DNA of 8,179 nt from an uncultured Actinomycetes bacterium. GTDB taxonomy: Bacteria > Actinomycetota > Aquicultoria > CAJVYJ01. The notes beneath the pieces are model-generated. The model was given only the letters and a program-made list of their open reading frames with translations. It made no database searches and was not told the origin of the DNA. Shown one piece after another: positions 1 to 6,200 of this stretch (position 1 is the stretch's first letter; each line of letters starts with the position of its first letter). A program made the translations under genes and the position numbers. The stretch covers positions 1 to 8,179 of the forward strand of contig CAJVYJ010000074.1 of the NCBI GenBank assembly GCA_913009475.1, given 5' to 3'.

Positions 1-12
1 CTCTTCCGATCT
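1..12. other. Illumina adapter remnant (left end)
   Basis: The first 12 bases, CTCTTCCGATCT, are the 3' end of the Illumina ligation adapter. They are not biological sequence. Native sequence starts at about base 13, and the contig simply ran out of reads here. Confidence 0.95.
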
Positions 13-18
13 TAGGGC

Positions 19-48
19 TTGACAACTTTTAACCACTTATGTTATCTT
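19..48 (+). promoter_or_regulatory. Sigma-A-type promoter for the leftmost operon
   Basis: A perfect -35 box TTGACA (19-24) is followed after 18 bp by TATCTT (43-48), which matches the -10 consensus at four of six bases. A register with 17 bp spacing (TTATCT, 42-47) is also possible. It lies about 30 bp ahead of the first start codon. The only native DNA upstream is six bases, so operators further left cannot be seen. Confidence 0.6.
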
Positions 49-76
49 ATGTTTAGCAGGTAAAACAAGGATTGGT

Positions 77-262
77 ATGGAAAACAAATTATTAACTACA
101 GTTAAAGCGGCGAAGCAATTAGGGTTATCCCGCCGGACAGTCAAGAGAATGATAGACAGGAAAGTAATTAAGGCGACTAATCTAAACCCTGACGGTCAAG
201 CAGTTTGGCGCATATCTCAAAATGAAGTCAATAGATTGCTTGAAGGAAAGAGTACAAAATAA
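77..262 (+). CDS. Small excisionase/MerR-like helix-turn-helix DNA-binding protein
   Basis: This 61-residue protein is almost entirely one DNA-binding domain. Residues 6-27 (TTVKAAKQLGLSRRTVKRMI) are a typical helix-turn-helix of the excisionase/HTH_17 type. Residues 28-56 then form the short wing-like part, with W44 and a helix ending in NEVNRLLEGK. Family members are phage excisionases, transcription regulators or plasmid-partition adaptors, and which one this is cannot be told from sequence alone. AAGGA at 67-71 is a ribosome binding site 5 nt before the ATG. As the first gene behind the promoter it may regulate the operon; this is inference. Its stop overlaps the next start as TAATG. Confidence 0.8.
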   Translation: MENKLLTTVKAAKQLGLSRRTVKRMIDRKVIKATNLNPDGQAVWRISQNEVNRLLEGKSTK

Positions 263-666
263 TGATTGAAACAATTAACAAAACTAGAATATTTACTGAT
301 AAAGAAAAAGCTCATGCAGTCAATAAGGTAGCAATCGCTATTGAACAAGGTAAATTAGTAAGAAATTGTTGTGAGATTTGTGGTGAAATTAAAACTCACG
401 GTCATCATAATGATTACTCTAAGCCCTTAAATGTTAAATGGCTATGCCCAAGTCATCATTTTCAATTACATGCACGCTTACGCAGAAGTGGAAAAACAAA
501 AAGTATTAGCCGTCAAGCAGTAGTATTAAGATTAGAGCAGAAAACATATCGGCAATTAAAGAAGTGGGCGAAAAAAGATAAACGCTCATTTAACAACTTG
601 GTTAATTTAATCTTAATGGAGGCAACAAATGGAGCTAATAATGCAAACAGCGGAAGTAAGAGCTAG
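262..666 (+). CDS. Zinc-binding HNH-like protein with ribbon-helix-helix-like C-terminus
   Basis: This 134-residue protein appears to have two parts. Residues 36-70 carry a CxxC (C37, C40), then HGHHNDYSKPLNVKWLC and an H65/H66/H70 cluster. That is the pattern of short phage zinc/HNH-like proteins, in which C37, C40, C62 and a late His would bind one zinc. Residues 86-119 (AVVLRLEQKTYRQLKKWA, then a serine and helix ending NLVNLIL) look like a ribbon-helix-helix fold: one beta strand followed by two helices. A combined zinc motif and RHH suggests DNA binding; nuclease activity is uncertain because the catalytic Asn/His set is not clear. The gene is richer in A+T than most neighbours, which suggests separate acquisition. 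It starts inside the stop of the previous gene (TAATG) and overlaps the next gene by 38 nt. Confidence 0.7.
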   Translation: MIETINKTRIFTDKEKAHAVNKVAIAIEQGKLVRNCCEICGEIKTHGHHNDYSKPLNVKWLCPSHHFQLHARLRRSGKTKSISRQAVVLRLEQKTYRQLKKWAKKDKRSFNNLVNLILMEATNGANNANSGSKS

Positions 667-895
667 TTGGAAAACCAGGCAAAAAGCACTTGCAATACTA
701 AAAGCTAATCCCTATGGTATCAGCCCACTCCAAGCGGCAATCAAATATGGCTGTTATGCCTTTACGACCTACATTTCCGATTTGCGCAACTCCGGCATAG
801 CGATTGAAAAAGAACCGACTAAGTATCTAAAGCCGGATAACACACTAGGGACAAAATATTTATATCGGCTGGTGGCGAATAATGAAAAATCTTAA
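629..895 (+). CDS. Small winged-helix/HTH phage protein
   Basis: This 88-residue protein resembles short phage helix-turn-helix proteins of the HTH_39 kind. Residues 14-35 (TRQKALAILKANPYGISPLQA) form a helix and the start of the HTH. They are followed by a Gly-Cys-Tyr turn, then YISDLRNSGIAIEKE, a recognition helix leading into a beta hairpin. The C-terminal YLYRL is a typical final wing strand. The start is chosen because GGAGG (618-622) sits 6 nt upstream of ATG 629, even though this places the start 38 nt inside the preceding gene. It is probably a DNA-binding accessory factor of the early operon; its target is unknown. Confidence 0.75.
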   Translation: MELIMQTAEVRASWKTRQKALAILKANPYGISPLQAAIKYGCYAFTTYISDLRNSGIAIEKEPTKYLKPDNTLGTKYLYRLVANNEKS

Positions 896-1061
896 CTTCA
901 TAACCGATGATGACTGGCTGGAACTAAAAGCAATCGAAAAACGGGAAGTAAAACGAAACTATTTTCTTCAAGTCCAACGCGGCGAGATACTGACAGATTT
1001 TAAGAATCGCCGCGGCATGCAACGACTTTTAAATGTGATTTTTAGGAATTTTGACAATTAG
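882..1061 (+). CDS. Hypothetical protein, 59 residues
   Basis: This is a short complete reading frame, from ATG 882 to TAG 1059-1061, overlapping the end of the preceding gene by 14 nt. The product begins MKNLNFITDDDWLELKAIEK and is highly charged and probably helical. It has no cysteines, no membrane segment and no motif I recognise. Support comes from the overlapping operon arrangement and from filling an otherwise empty 166-bp gap with gene-like codon use. The ribosome binding site is weak (GGTGG about 8 nt upstream), so expression may depend on translational coupling. Confidence 0.6.
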   Translation: MKNLNFITDDDWLELKAIEKREVKRNYFLQVQRGEILTDFKNRRGMQRLLNVIFRNFDN

Positions 1062-1065
1062 ATTT

Positions 1066-1245
1066 GAGCCGGCCAACCCTGCCGGAAAGGGCAGCATTAA
1101 TCAAGTGACAGCCAATACGGCCGGCTCGGCTTCGACGGAGGCGAATAGCGCAAGATGTTTGATCGTTGAGGTAACGGCACGTCGGAGCCAGATTTAGCAG
1201 TCGCTAGCTGCTAGAACAAGACGGGGCGGGTTGATAGCCCGCCCC
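1066..1245 (+). ncRNA. Candidate structured RNA with four consecutive helices
   Basis: There is no gene between 1062 and 1268, but the DNA is dense in inverted repeats. P1 is a perfect 9-bp helix, GAGCCGGCC (1066-1074) with GGCCGGCTC (1119-1127), enclosing a smaller hairpin CTGCC/GGCAG (1079-1083/1090-1094). P2 is 10 bp with one G-U, GGCTTCGACG (1128-1137) with CGTCGGAGCC (1180-1189), directly abutting P1. P3 is 6 bp, TAGCAG/CTGCTA (1195-1200/1208-1213). P4 is a perfect 8 bp, GGGGCGGG/CCCGCCCC (1223-1230/1238-1245). The P3 loop CGCTA (1202-1206) can pair with TAGCG inside P2 (1146-1150). I do not recognise the class. It could be a phage small RNA, a cis-regulator of the gene at 1269, or a replication or processing signal. 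Confidence 0.5.
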
Positions 1246-1268
1246 AATATTAAAGGGAGGTGAACAAG

Positions 1269-1610
1269 GTGAGAAACAGTAAAAAAGCACAAACGATTGT
1301 CGAGAACGCGATGGACGCAACAGACTGTTTTCAGGACATCGAGGAAGACGGACTGACGCTTGAGCGCGTGGATGAGATTCAAGACAAAGCAATTGAGGTT
1401 TTGAAAGCGAGAATGAAAGACCCAATCGGTCTAAAGGCAATCGTTGAATTTGAGCGGGCGGAAGTCCATGATGACCGCCTACGTCGGCGGATTATCAAGG
1501 TGAGCGTCCGCGGCCGCGGTAAGACTGTCGTCATAGCGCAACTGGCGGAAAAGATAATCGGATTATTCCGTCATCAAAATCAGATTGACGAACCGCCTGA
1601 AGCGGCATGA
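1269..1610 (+). CDS. Hypothetical protein, 113 residues
   Basis: The product begins with MRNSKKAQTIVENAMDA and is rich in charged helices. Residues 14-50 are acidic (DIEEDGLTLERVDEIQDK), and residues 65-95 are basic (DDRLRRRIIKVSVRGRGK). I recognise no family. GTG 1269 is the likely start because GGGAGG (1255-1260) lies 8 nt upstream; the earlier in-frame GTG at 1260 sits inside that ribosome binding site. The gene follows the structured non-coding block, so its translation may be affected by that RNA; this is inference. Its TGA stop overlaps the next ATG as ATGA. Confidence 0.65.
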   Translation: MRNSKKAQTIVENAMDATDCFQDIEEDGLTLERVDEIQDKAIEVLKARMKDPIGLKAIVEFERAEVHDDRLRRRIIKVSVRGRGKTVVIAQLAEKIIGLFRHQNQIDEPPEAA

Positions 1611-1882
1611 GAGCGCATATGTTCGTTTTCGGTAGCGCGACTAATGACCGCTCTATTGGACTTATGTTTTTGGCTGTCTTTGCGGCGCTGTTGATTTTTT
1701 GGTACCTAGCGTCAGTAATCAGCGACCGAATCAAAGCAAGGAAAGACAGCCAGCTCGAAGATGCAAGATGGGCGAAGCTAAAGCGGCAAATAGAAAAGGC
1801 AAACGGCAAATATGAAAGTGACTGGCGAAACGGTTTGCCGGAGAACTTTCAAATCATCGAGGGCAGCAAAAAGGCCGTCTAA
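1607..1882 (+). CDS. Small single-pass membrane protein
   Basis: This 91-residue protein has one clear hydrophobic segment at residues 17-38 (IGLMFLAVFAALLIFWYLAS). A charged cytoplasmic-type stretch (SDRIKARKDSQLEDARWAKLKRQI) follows and is probably helical. The Arg/Lys residues just after the segment suggest the C-terminus stays in the cytoplasm. No family is recognised; small membrane proteins in phage early regions are often of unknown role. The start overlaps the previous stop (ATGA, 1607-1610). ATG 1619 is a possible alternative, preceded by GAGAG, and would drop four residues. A 5-bp GGCCG/CGGCC hairpin (1873-1877/1887-1891) straddles the stop codon. Confidence 0.6.
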   Translation: MRAHMFVFGSATNDRSIGLMFLAVFAALLIFWYLASVISDRIKARKDSQLEDARWAKLKRQIEKANGKYESDWRNGLPENFQIIEGSKKAV

Positions 1883-1927
1883 TTGGCGGCCCTAATGCTG
1901 AAATATTCTAAAAAGAAGGTAACGCAA

Positions 1928-2125
1928 ATGACAACGAAAGTCAAACAACAGCAATTCAAAGCAATCTTTGAATGCAGCCTAACCCAAGAGGAACTTCGCG
2001 AGGAAATGGACGCTCCCCTTGCTGGTTGCTACGGGCTAGGTAGAAATGCTTGCCTTAAAATGTGGGGGAACCAAATCATATATTGCCCCCAGTTAAGACT
2101 ATTCGCAAGAGAGGTAGAACAATGA
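1928..2125 (+). CDS. Hypothetical protein, 65 residues
   Basis: The product starts MTTKVKQQQFKAIFECSLTQ and contains an acidic helix (EELREEM). A Gly/Cys-containing middle (AGCYGLGRNACLKMWG) follows, with three cysteines in all but no clear zinc motif. I do not recognise it. ATG 1928 is chosen because AGAAGG (1914-1919) lies 8 nt upstream; the frame is open back to a TTG at 1883 with no ribosome binding site. It overlaps the ATPase gene as ATGA (2122-2125), implying translational coupling to the recombination block. Confidence 0.6.
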   Translation: MTTKVKQQQFKAIFECSLTQEELREEMDAPLAGCYGLGRNACLKMWGNQIIYCPQLRLFAREVEQ

Positions 2126-4083
2126 AACTATTAAAACTGGAACTAAATAACTTCAAAGGTATCAAGCATTTTGAGCTTGATACCGGCGGCGGGGATGTGT
2201 CCGTTTATGGTCGAAATGAGACCGGCAAGACAACCCTGGCCGACGCGTTCTATTGGCTGCTTTACGGCAAAGACAGCAACAACAAGAAAGACTTTGCCAT
2301 TAAAACGCTCATAGATGGAAAAGTCACGCACGGTCTTGACCACAGCGTCGAGGCAATCCTGGAAGTTGGCGGTGAAGAAATAACACTTAAGAAAGTCTAT
2401 AAAGAATTATGGACCAAGAAAAGAGGCTCGACTAACAAAATCTTTTCCGGACATACGACTGAATACTTTTTCAACGATGTTCCGTCACCTAAGCAATTAT
2501 TTGATGATCACGTCAAGGGTATTTGTCTTGAGAATAATTTTAAGCTTTTAACTTCGCCGGTATTTTTCAATGAGCAGTTGTCTTGGCAAGAACGGCGAAT
2601 AAATCTTATGGACGTTTGTGGCAATATCACCGACGCGGACGTAATCGCCTCAAAAAAAGAACTAAGCGAACTCCCGGAAATTCTGGGTAGTCACAAGTTA
2701 GACGACTACCGCGAAATCATCAAAGCGCGCCGGACGGCAATTAATAAAGAGATAGAGAAGATTCCAGTCCGCATAGATGAAATCAACCTCGGCCTTCCCG
2801 ATATAACCGGCCTGGACAAAGACGAAATCAAAGGCAAAATCGTTATCCTTGAGGGGCGCAAGAATAAGAAACAAGCTGAGATAGTCAGGATTGAAAACGG
2901 CGGCCAAATCGCGGAGAAAACTAAGGCTCTACGCGAGGTCGAGAGTAAAATTTTGGAGCTGCAAAATAAGCAGGTCGAAGCGGGTCAAGGCGCTAAGAAT
3001 GAGCTAAGAGAGACGTATTTTGCCGCTAAGACTGAAATAACAGATTATGGAGTCAATATAGTACGAACGAAGCGACAAATCGCTAGCAATGACGCTGATA
3101 TCAAGCGTCTGATGGCGCAAAAAGACACGGTAGCAATCGAATATAGAGAAGCCCAAAAAAGCACTTTCGAGTTTTCTCAGGAAAGTGTTTGCCCGGCTTG
3201 CGGTCAAGACTTGCCGAAAGCGAAACTGGAAGCCGCGCGCAAGGCGGCGCTAGAAGCTTTCAATCTAAAGAAATCAAATAGTATTGAGGGTCTAAATGCT
3301 GAGGGCAAAGAGCTAAAGCAAGAGATTGACGATATCGCCGCGAAAAAGCCGACGTTTCTAAAAGCTATCGAACAGCTTGAAATAAAGATTAAAGCGGCGG
3401 AAGTCAATCGCGATAAGCTACAAAGTGAAATCGAGCAATGCTCAACGGACACGGCCGAAAGCCCGGAACTCGAGAAAGCCATCGAAAGTAAAGCAGCACT
3501 CAAAGAGGTCATCGAGCAGCTTAAAAAAGATAGCTCTCAAATGCTTGAAAATATTCGCGACGAAATCGGCGATATAAACTCAAAAATCAGGCAACTTGAA
3601 GTTGACTTTGATAAATTCGAGGTTATCGAGAAGTTCCAAGTCCGTATTGATGAACTTGGAACGGAAGAGAAAAAACTGGCTGGCGAATATGAGGAATTGG
3701 AAAGCCATCAGTTTATCACCGATGAATTTATCCGCGCGAAAGTAGGACTTTTAGAAGGCAAAATCAACAACAAGTTTAAGCTTGCTCGATTCAAGATGTT
3801 CGAGGAGCAGATAAACGGCGGCGTTAAAGAGGTCTGCGAGACGACGTATAAGGGCGTGCCGTACAGCTCACTCAACAACGGCGCCAAGATAGCGGTCGGT
3901 ATAGATATCATCAACACGCTATCCAATCACTTTGATTTTAGCGGCGTTATCTTTATCGACAACCGCGAGTCAATCACCGAGCCGCTAATAACCGACTCGC
4001 AAACAATCAGCCTGATAGTCAGTAAGGCTGATAAAAAGCTACGAATCGAAACAGAAAACCAATCCTTAAAGGAGGCCATCTAA
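2122..4083 (+). CDS. Rad50/SbcC-like AAA ATPase with zinc hook
   Basis: This 653-residue ATPase has the SMC/Rad50 layout. The N-terminal half-site (MKLLKLELNNFKGIKHF) is followed by Walker A GRNETGKT (residues 30-37). Long charged coiled-coil stretches fill roughly 220-345 and 375-550. Between them lies the zinc hook CPACGQDL (C357, C360), where two subunits would be joined by zinc. The C-terminal lobe carries a degenerate ABC signature, YSSLNNGAK (581-589), and Walker B VIFIDN (609-614), with Asn where most Rad50 proteins have catalytic Glu. Rad50/SbcC proteins hold and process DNA ends together with a nuclease; here the partner is probably the phage MBL-fold protein and RecT. Start ATG 2122 has GAGAGG 7 nt upstream; the frame is open to a GTG at 2062 but that region belongs to the previous gene. 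Confidence 0.9.
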   Translation: MKLLKLELNNFKGIKHFELDTGGGDVSVYGRNETGKTTLADAFYWLLYGKDSNNKKDFAIKTLIDGKVTHGLDHSVEAILEVGGEEITLKKVYKELWTKKRGSTNKIFSGHTTEYFFNDVPSPKQLFDDHVKGICLENNFKLLTSPVFFNEQLSWQERRINLMDVCGNITDADVIASKKELSELPEILGSHKLDDYREIIKARRTAINKEIEKIPVRIDEINLGLPDITGLDKDEIKGKIVILEGRKNKKQAEIVRIENGGQIAEKTKALREVESKILELQNKQVEAGQGAKNELRETYFAAKTEITDYGVNIVRTKRQIASNDADIKRLMAQKDTVAIEYREAQKSTFEFSQESVCPACGQDLPKAKLEAARKAALEAFNLKKSNSIEGLNAEGKELKQEIDDIAAKKPTFLKAIEQLEIKIKAAEVNRDKLQSEIEQCSTDTAESPELEKAIESKAALKEVIEQLKKDSSQMLENIRDEIGDINSKIRQLEVDFDKFEVIEKFQVRIDELGTEEKKLAGEYEELESHQFITDEFIRAKVGLLEGKINNKFKLARFKMFEEQINGGVKEVCETTYKGVPYSSLNNGAKIAVGIDIINTLSNHFDFSGVIFIDNRESITEPLITDSQTISLIVSKADKKLRIETENQSLKEAI

Positions 4084-4084
4084 A

Positions 4085-4921
4085 ATGGCAAAGACAGAGG
4101 TAGTAAAAATCAATAAGAAAGTCGAGATTCTAAAGCAACATTTAAACGCTGATACCGTACAGGAGCAGTTCAATAACACGCTAAAGGAAAATGCAGGCGG
4201 ATTTGTTGCCAGTATTCTCGACCTTTACGGTTCCAATACGAACCTGCAAAAGTGCTCACCGGCGGCGGTAATAAGGGAATGTATGAAAGCGGCAACGCTA
4301 AAGTTGCCCATCAATAAACAGCTTGGGCTTGCCTATATCGTGCCCTACGGCAACGAACCGCAATTCCAAATCGGATATAAGGGATATATTCAACTCGCTA
4401 TGAGAACGGGCCAATATCGCTATTTAAATGCGGATTGCGTGTTTGAAGGAATCGATGTTAAGCGCGATCTCTTAACCGGCCGAACGATTTTTGTCGGAGA
4501 ACCTAAAAAGAACGCCAAAATAGCCGGTTATTTCTGTCACATGGAACTTCTGAACGGCTTTACCAAAACTCTATATATGACAAAAAGGGAAGTCGAGGCG
4601 TGGGGCAAAAAATACAGCAAATCATATCACAAATCCAGCTCGGCCTGGAAAACCAACTTTGACGAAATGGCACTTAAAACTGTTGTTAGGCGACTGCTCT
4701 CAAAGTGGGGAATCATGTCTGTTGAGATGGTCACCGCGCTTAGTAACGATATCGAATCCGAGGTTAAGCAAGAAATTCAAGACAACGCTAATCGGGATGT
4801 TATTGACATCACGCCGGAGCCAACGAAACCACAAGCGGTCCCCGAGTCGGTCCCGGAAACACCGACCGGCCAGCCAAGCCTTGAGGTGGACCCGGAATTA
4901 GAGCCGGATTGGCAATCGTAA
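4085..4921 (+). CDS. recT: RecT-family single-strand annealing protein
   Basis: This 278-residue protein matches RecT by its core motif: LPINKQLGLAYIVPYG (about residues 74-89), then NEPQFQIGYKGYIQLAMRTG (90-109). RecT proteins coat single-stranded DNA and anneal complementary strands, serving phage recombination and strand-annealing repair with an exonuclease partner. The last 40 residues are low-complexity, Pro- and acid-rich (for example PESVPETPTGQPSLEVDPEL), a flexible tail that may contact other replication proteins; that role is inference. AAAGGAGG (4068-4075) is an excellent ribosome binding site 9 nt upstream, and only one base separates it from the ATPase stop. Its stop overlaps the next start as TAATG. 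Confidence 0.95.
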   Translation: MAKTEVVKINKKVEILKQHLNADTVQEQFNNTLKENAGGFVASILDLYGSNTNLQKCSPAAVIRECMKAATLKLPINKQLGLAYIVPYGNEPQFQIGYKGYIQLAMRTGQYRYLNADCVFEGIDVKRDLLTGRTIFVGEPKKNAKIAGYFCHMELLNGFTKTLYMTKREVEAWGKKYSKSYHKSSSAWKTNFDEMALKTVVRRLLSKWGIMSVEMVTALSNDIESEVKQEIQDNANRDVIDITPEPTKPQAVPESVPETPTGQPSLEVDPELEPDWQS

Positions 4922-5514
4922 TGCAAGTAAAAGAAAGATGGGCCGACATTCCTGGATGGGAAAATATATATCAAATATCTGACCATGGGCGTCTCAAGAG
5001 CTTTAATAAATCCAAGACTGGTCGAATATTGTCTATCAAAAACACAACTGGCTGGTATCTTAGCGGCATATTATCAAAAGGCAAAAAGAAACAGTCTATC
5101 AGGATACATAGATTAGTGGCTAAAGCGTTTGTTGCTAATCCATTATTAAAAAGCATTGTTAATCATAAAGATATGAATAAACAGAACAATCATTATTTAA
5201 ATCTTGAATGGGTAACAAATGCTGAAAACAGTCAACATGCAATATCTAACAAGCCTTCAATGGTTGCTGGAATGGTTAGATACAACAAATTAATTAGGCC
5301 AAAGAAGATTATTCAAATGACGTTTAGCGGCAAAATTATTAATTGTTTTAATAACTCTATCGAAGCGGCGAAGGCTACCGGCGTTTGTCATCGCAATATA
5401 TTACAAGTTGCCAGCAGGGATGAGTATAAACCAGGTCTCGTTAGAAAGCAGGCCGGGGGTTATATGTGGAAATACTATCGTGAGGTATATGGTGAATATT
5501 CAATCAATAGCTAG
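4921..5514 (+). CDS. HNH homing endonuclease with NUMOD4 and NUMOD1 motifs
   Basis: This 197-residue protein has the standard order of a free-standing phage HNH homing endonuclease. NUMOD4 is at residues 7-28 (WADIPGWENIYQISDHGRLKS). The HNH core is at 63-106, with H63, the NHKD motif (81-84), N90, N94, W97 and the NAENSQHA segment. A NUMOD1 DNA-binding motif is at 129-163 (KKIIQMTFSGKIINCF, then SIEAAKATGV). Such enzymes nick or cut DNA lacking the gene and spread by repair. It separates recT from the MBL gene, which are usually adjacent, so it is probably an insertion. It is visibly more A+T-rich than recT. ATG 4921 overlaps the recT stop; it has no strong ribosome binding site of its own. 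It overlaps the MBL start by 26 nt. Confidence 0.9.
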   Translation: MQVKERWADIPGWENIYQISDHGRLKSFNKSKTGRILSIKNTTGWYLSGILSKGKKKQSIRIHRLVAKAFVANPLLKSIVNHKDMNKQNNHYLNLEWVTNAENSQHAISNKPSMVAGMVRYNKLIRPKKIIQMTFSGKIINCFNNSIEAAKATGVCHRNILQVASRDEYKPGLVRKQAGGYMWKYYREVYGEYSINS

Positions 5515-5662
5515 TTCATCGCATGGCAATAGCTATGTACTCAAAAATGATAATCAAACGTTGTTAATTGAGGCAGGCTTATCAATTAATAAAATGAGAG
5601 CTGCAACTAATTACAGGATAGGGGAAGCAGTGGGTTGTCTTATATCTCACTGCCATCTTTGA
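5489..5662 (+). CDS. MBL-fold hydrolase, N-terminal part (ends at in-frame TGA)
   Basis: This frame encodes the first 57 residues of a metallo-beta-lactamase-fold protein: MVNIQSIASSSHGNSYVL, a strand pair, then LISHCHL. It stops at TGA 5660-5662, exactly inside the HxHxDH metal-binding motif. Ignoring one T restores HCHLDH and a continuous 236-residue protein ending at 6200. The sequence at the break is CTT TGA C, identical to the bacterial release factor 2 frameshift site. Two starts are possible: ATG 5489, only 3 nt after GAGG (5482-5485), or GTG 5492, 6 nt after it and better spaced. See the next entry for the remainder. Confidence 0.75.
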   Translation: MVNIQSIASSSHGNSYVLKNDNQTLLIEAGLSINKMRAATNYRIGEAVGCLISHCHL

Positions 5663-5663
5663 C
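5657..5663 (+). promoter_or_regulatory. CTT TGA C: possible +1 frameshift site or frame-breaking indel
   Basis: Codon 57 (Leu, CTT) is followed by TGA and C. In prfB of many bacteria the same heptamer shifts the ribosome forward by one base, reading Leu-Asp; here that same shift gives HCHL-DH, the intact metal motif. Unlike prfB there is no Shine-Dalgarno-like AGGGGG 3 nt upstream. An inverted repeat GCAGTGGG/CTCACTGC (5627-5634/5646-5653, one G-U) ends 3 nt before CTT. A plain one-base insertion in a TTT run explains the data as well. Confidence 0.4.
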
Positions 5664-5687
5664 CACGCTAAATCTGTTAAGCATTTA

Positions 5688-6200
5688 ATGAAGATGGGCA
5701 TTGATTGCTATATGTCGGGTGGTACAGCGGAGGCTTTAGAATTGTGTTCTGATTTTAAACCTCATCGCCTTCATCTTATAGAAGCGGGTAAGCAATTCAC
5801 TATCGGCAAATGGCGGATTATGCCTTTTGAGATTCAACATGACGCAGAAGAAGCCCTTGGCTTCTTGATTAGCGACGGCAGGGACAAACTTCTTTACGCA
5901 AGCGATACTTATTATTTGAAATATCGCTTTAAAGGACTGACTAAAATAATGGTTGAAGTCTCATACGAAAAAGAAATCCTGGATGAAAACGTCCGTAACG
6001 GATCCGTCCATCGCCAGCTGAAAAACCGCTTAATCAAAAGTCATTTCAGCCTGGAAAACGTGAAGGAATTTCTAAAGGCGAATGATTTGAGCCGCGTTAC
6101 AGAGATTTATTTGTTGCATTTAAGCGACAAAAATAGCGATGAGCGGCGGTTTAAAGAGGAAGTCGCCAAGCTAACCGGAAAGGCTGTGTATGTCGCGTGA
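5688..6200 (+). CDS. MBL-fold metallo-hydrolase, C-terminal part
   Basis: This carries the rest of the metallo-beta-lactamase fold. The frame is open from GAC 5661, and the first ATG is 5688, which has no ribosome binding site. Numbered on the restored protein, it supplies H117 (FEIQHDAEEALGF), D139 (LLYASDTYYL) and H210 (YLLHLSDKNSD). With HCHLDH these complete the usual two-metal ligand set. Phage proteins of this type next to recT are thought to act on DNA, probably as the exonuclease partner; this is inference from position, not from a diagnostic nuclease motif. The second half is less A+T-rich than the first. Its stop overlaps the next start as GTGA. Without frameshifting, this part would lack its main metal motif and be inactive. 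Confidence 0.75.
   Translation: MKMGIDCYMSGGTAEALELCSDFKPHRLHLIEAGKQFTIGKWRIMPFEIQHDAEEALGFLISDGRDKLLYASDTYYLKYRFKGLTKIMVEVSYEKEILDENVRNGSVHRQLKNRLIKSHFSLENVKEFLKANDLSRVTEIYLLHLSDKNSDERRFKEEVAKLTGKAVYVA

Noticed and set aside
1051..1079. TTGACA at 1051-1056 as a promoter for the non-coding block
   Set aside because: At 16-18 bp downstream the sequence is GC-rich (GGCCAACCC) with no -10 match, and the box lies at the end of a coding frame.
1119..1150. Similarity of GGCTTCGACGG to the 5' region of tmRNA
   Set aside because: The TTCGACG bases are taken up in a 10-bp helix with 1180-1189. There is no tag reading frame, pseudoknot series or tRNA-like 3' end.
1223..1250. GGGGCGGG/CCCGCCCC hairpin as a rho-independent terminator
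   Set aside because: It is followed by AATATTAAAGGGAGG, not a T-tract, and leads into a ribosome binding site.
1194..1440. Overlapping minus-strand frames opposite 1194-1440
   Set aside because: They lie opposite the structured non-coding block and a plausible plus-strand gene. They have no ribosome binding site and no recognisable protein features.
2062..2121. Upstream GTG start for the Rad50-like ATPase
   Set aside because: It would add 20 residues unlike the family N-terminus and lie within the previous gene. ATG 2122 gives MKLLKLELNNFKGIK and has a good ribosome binding site.
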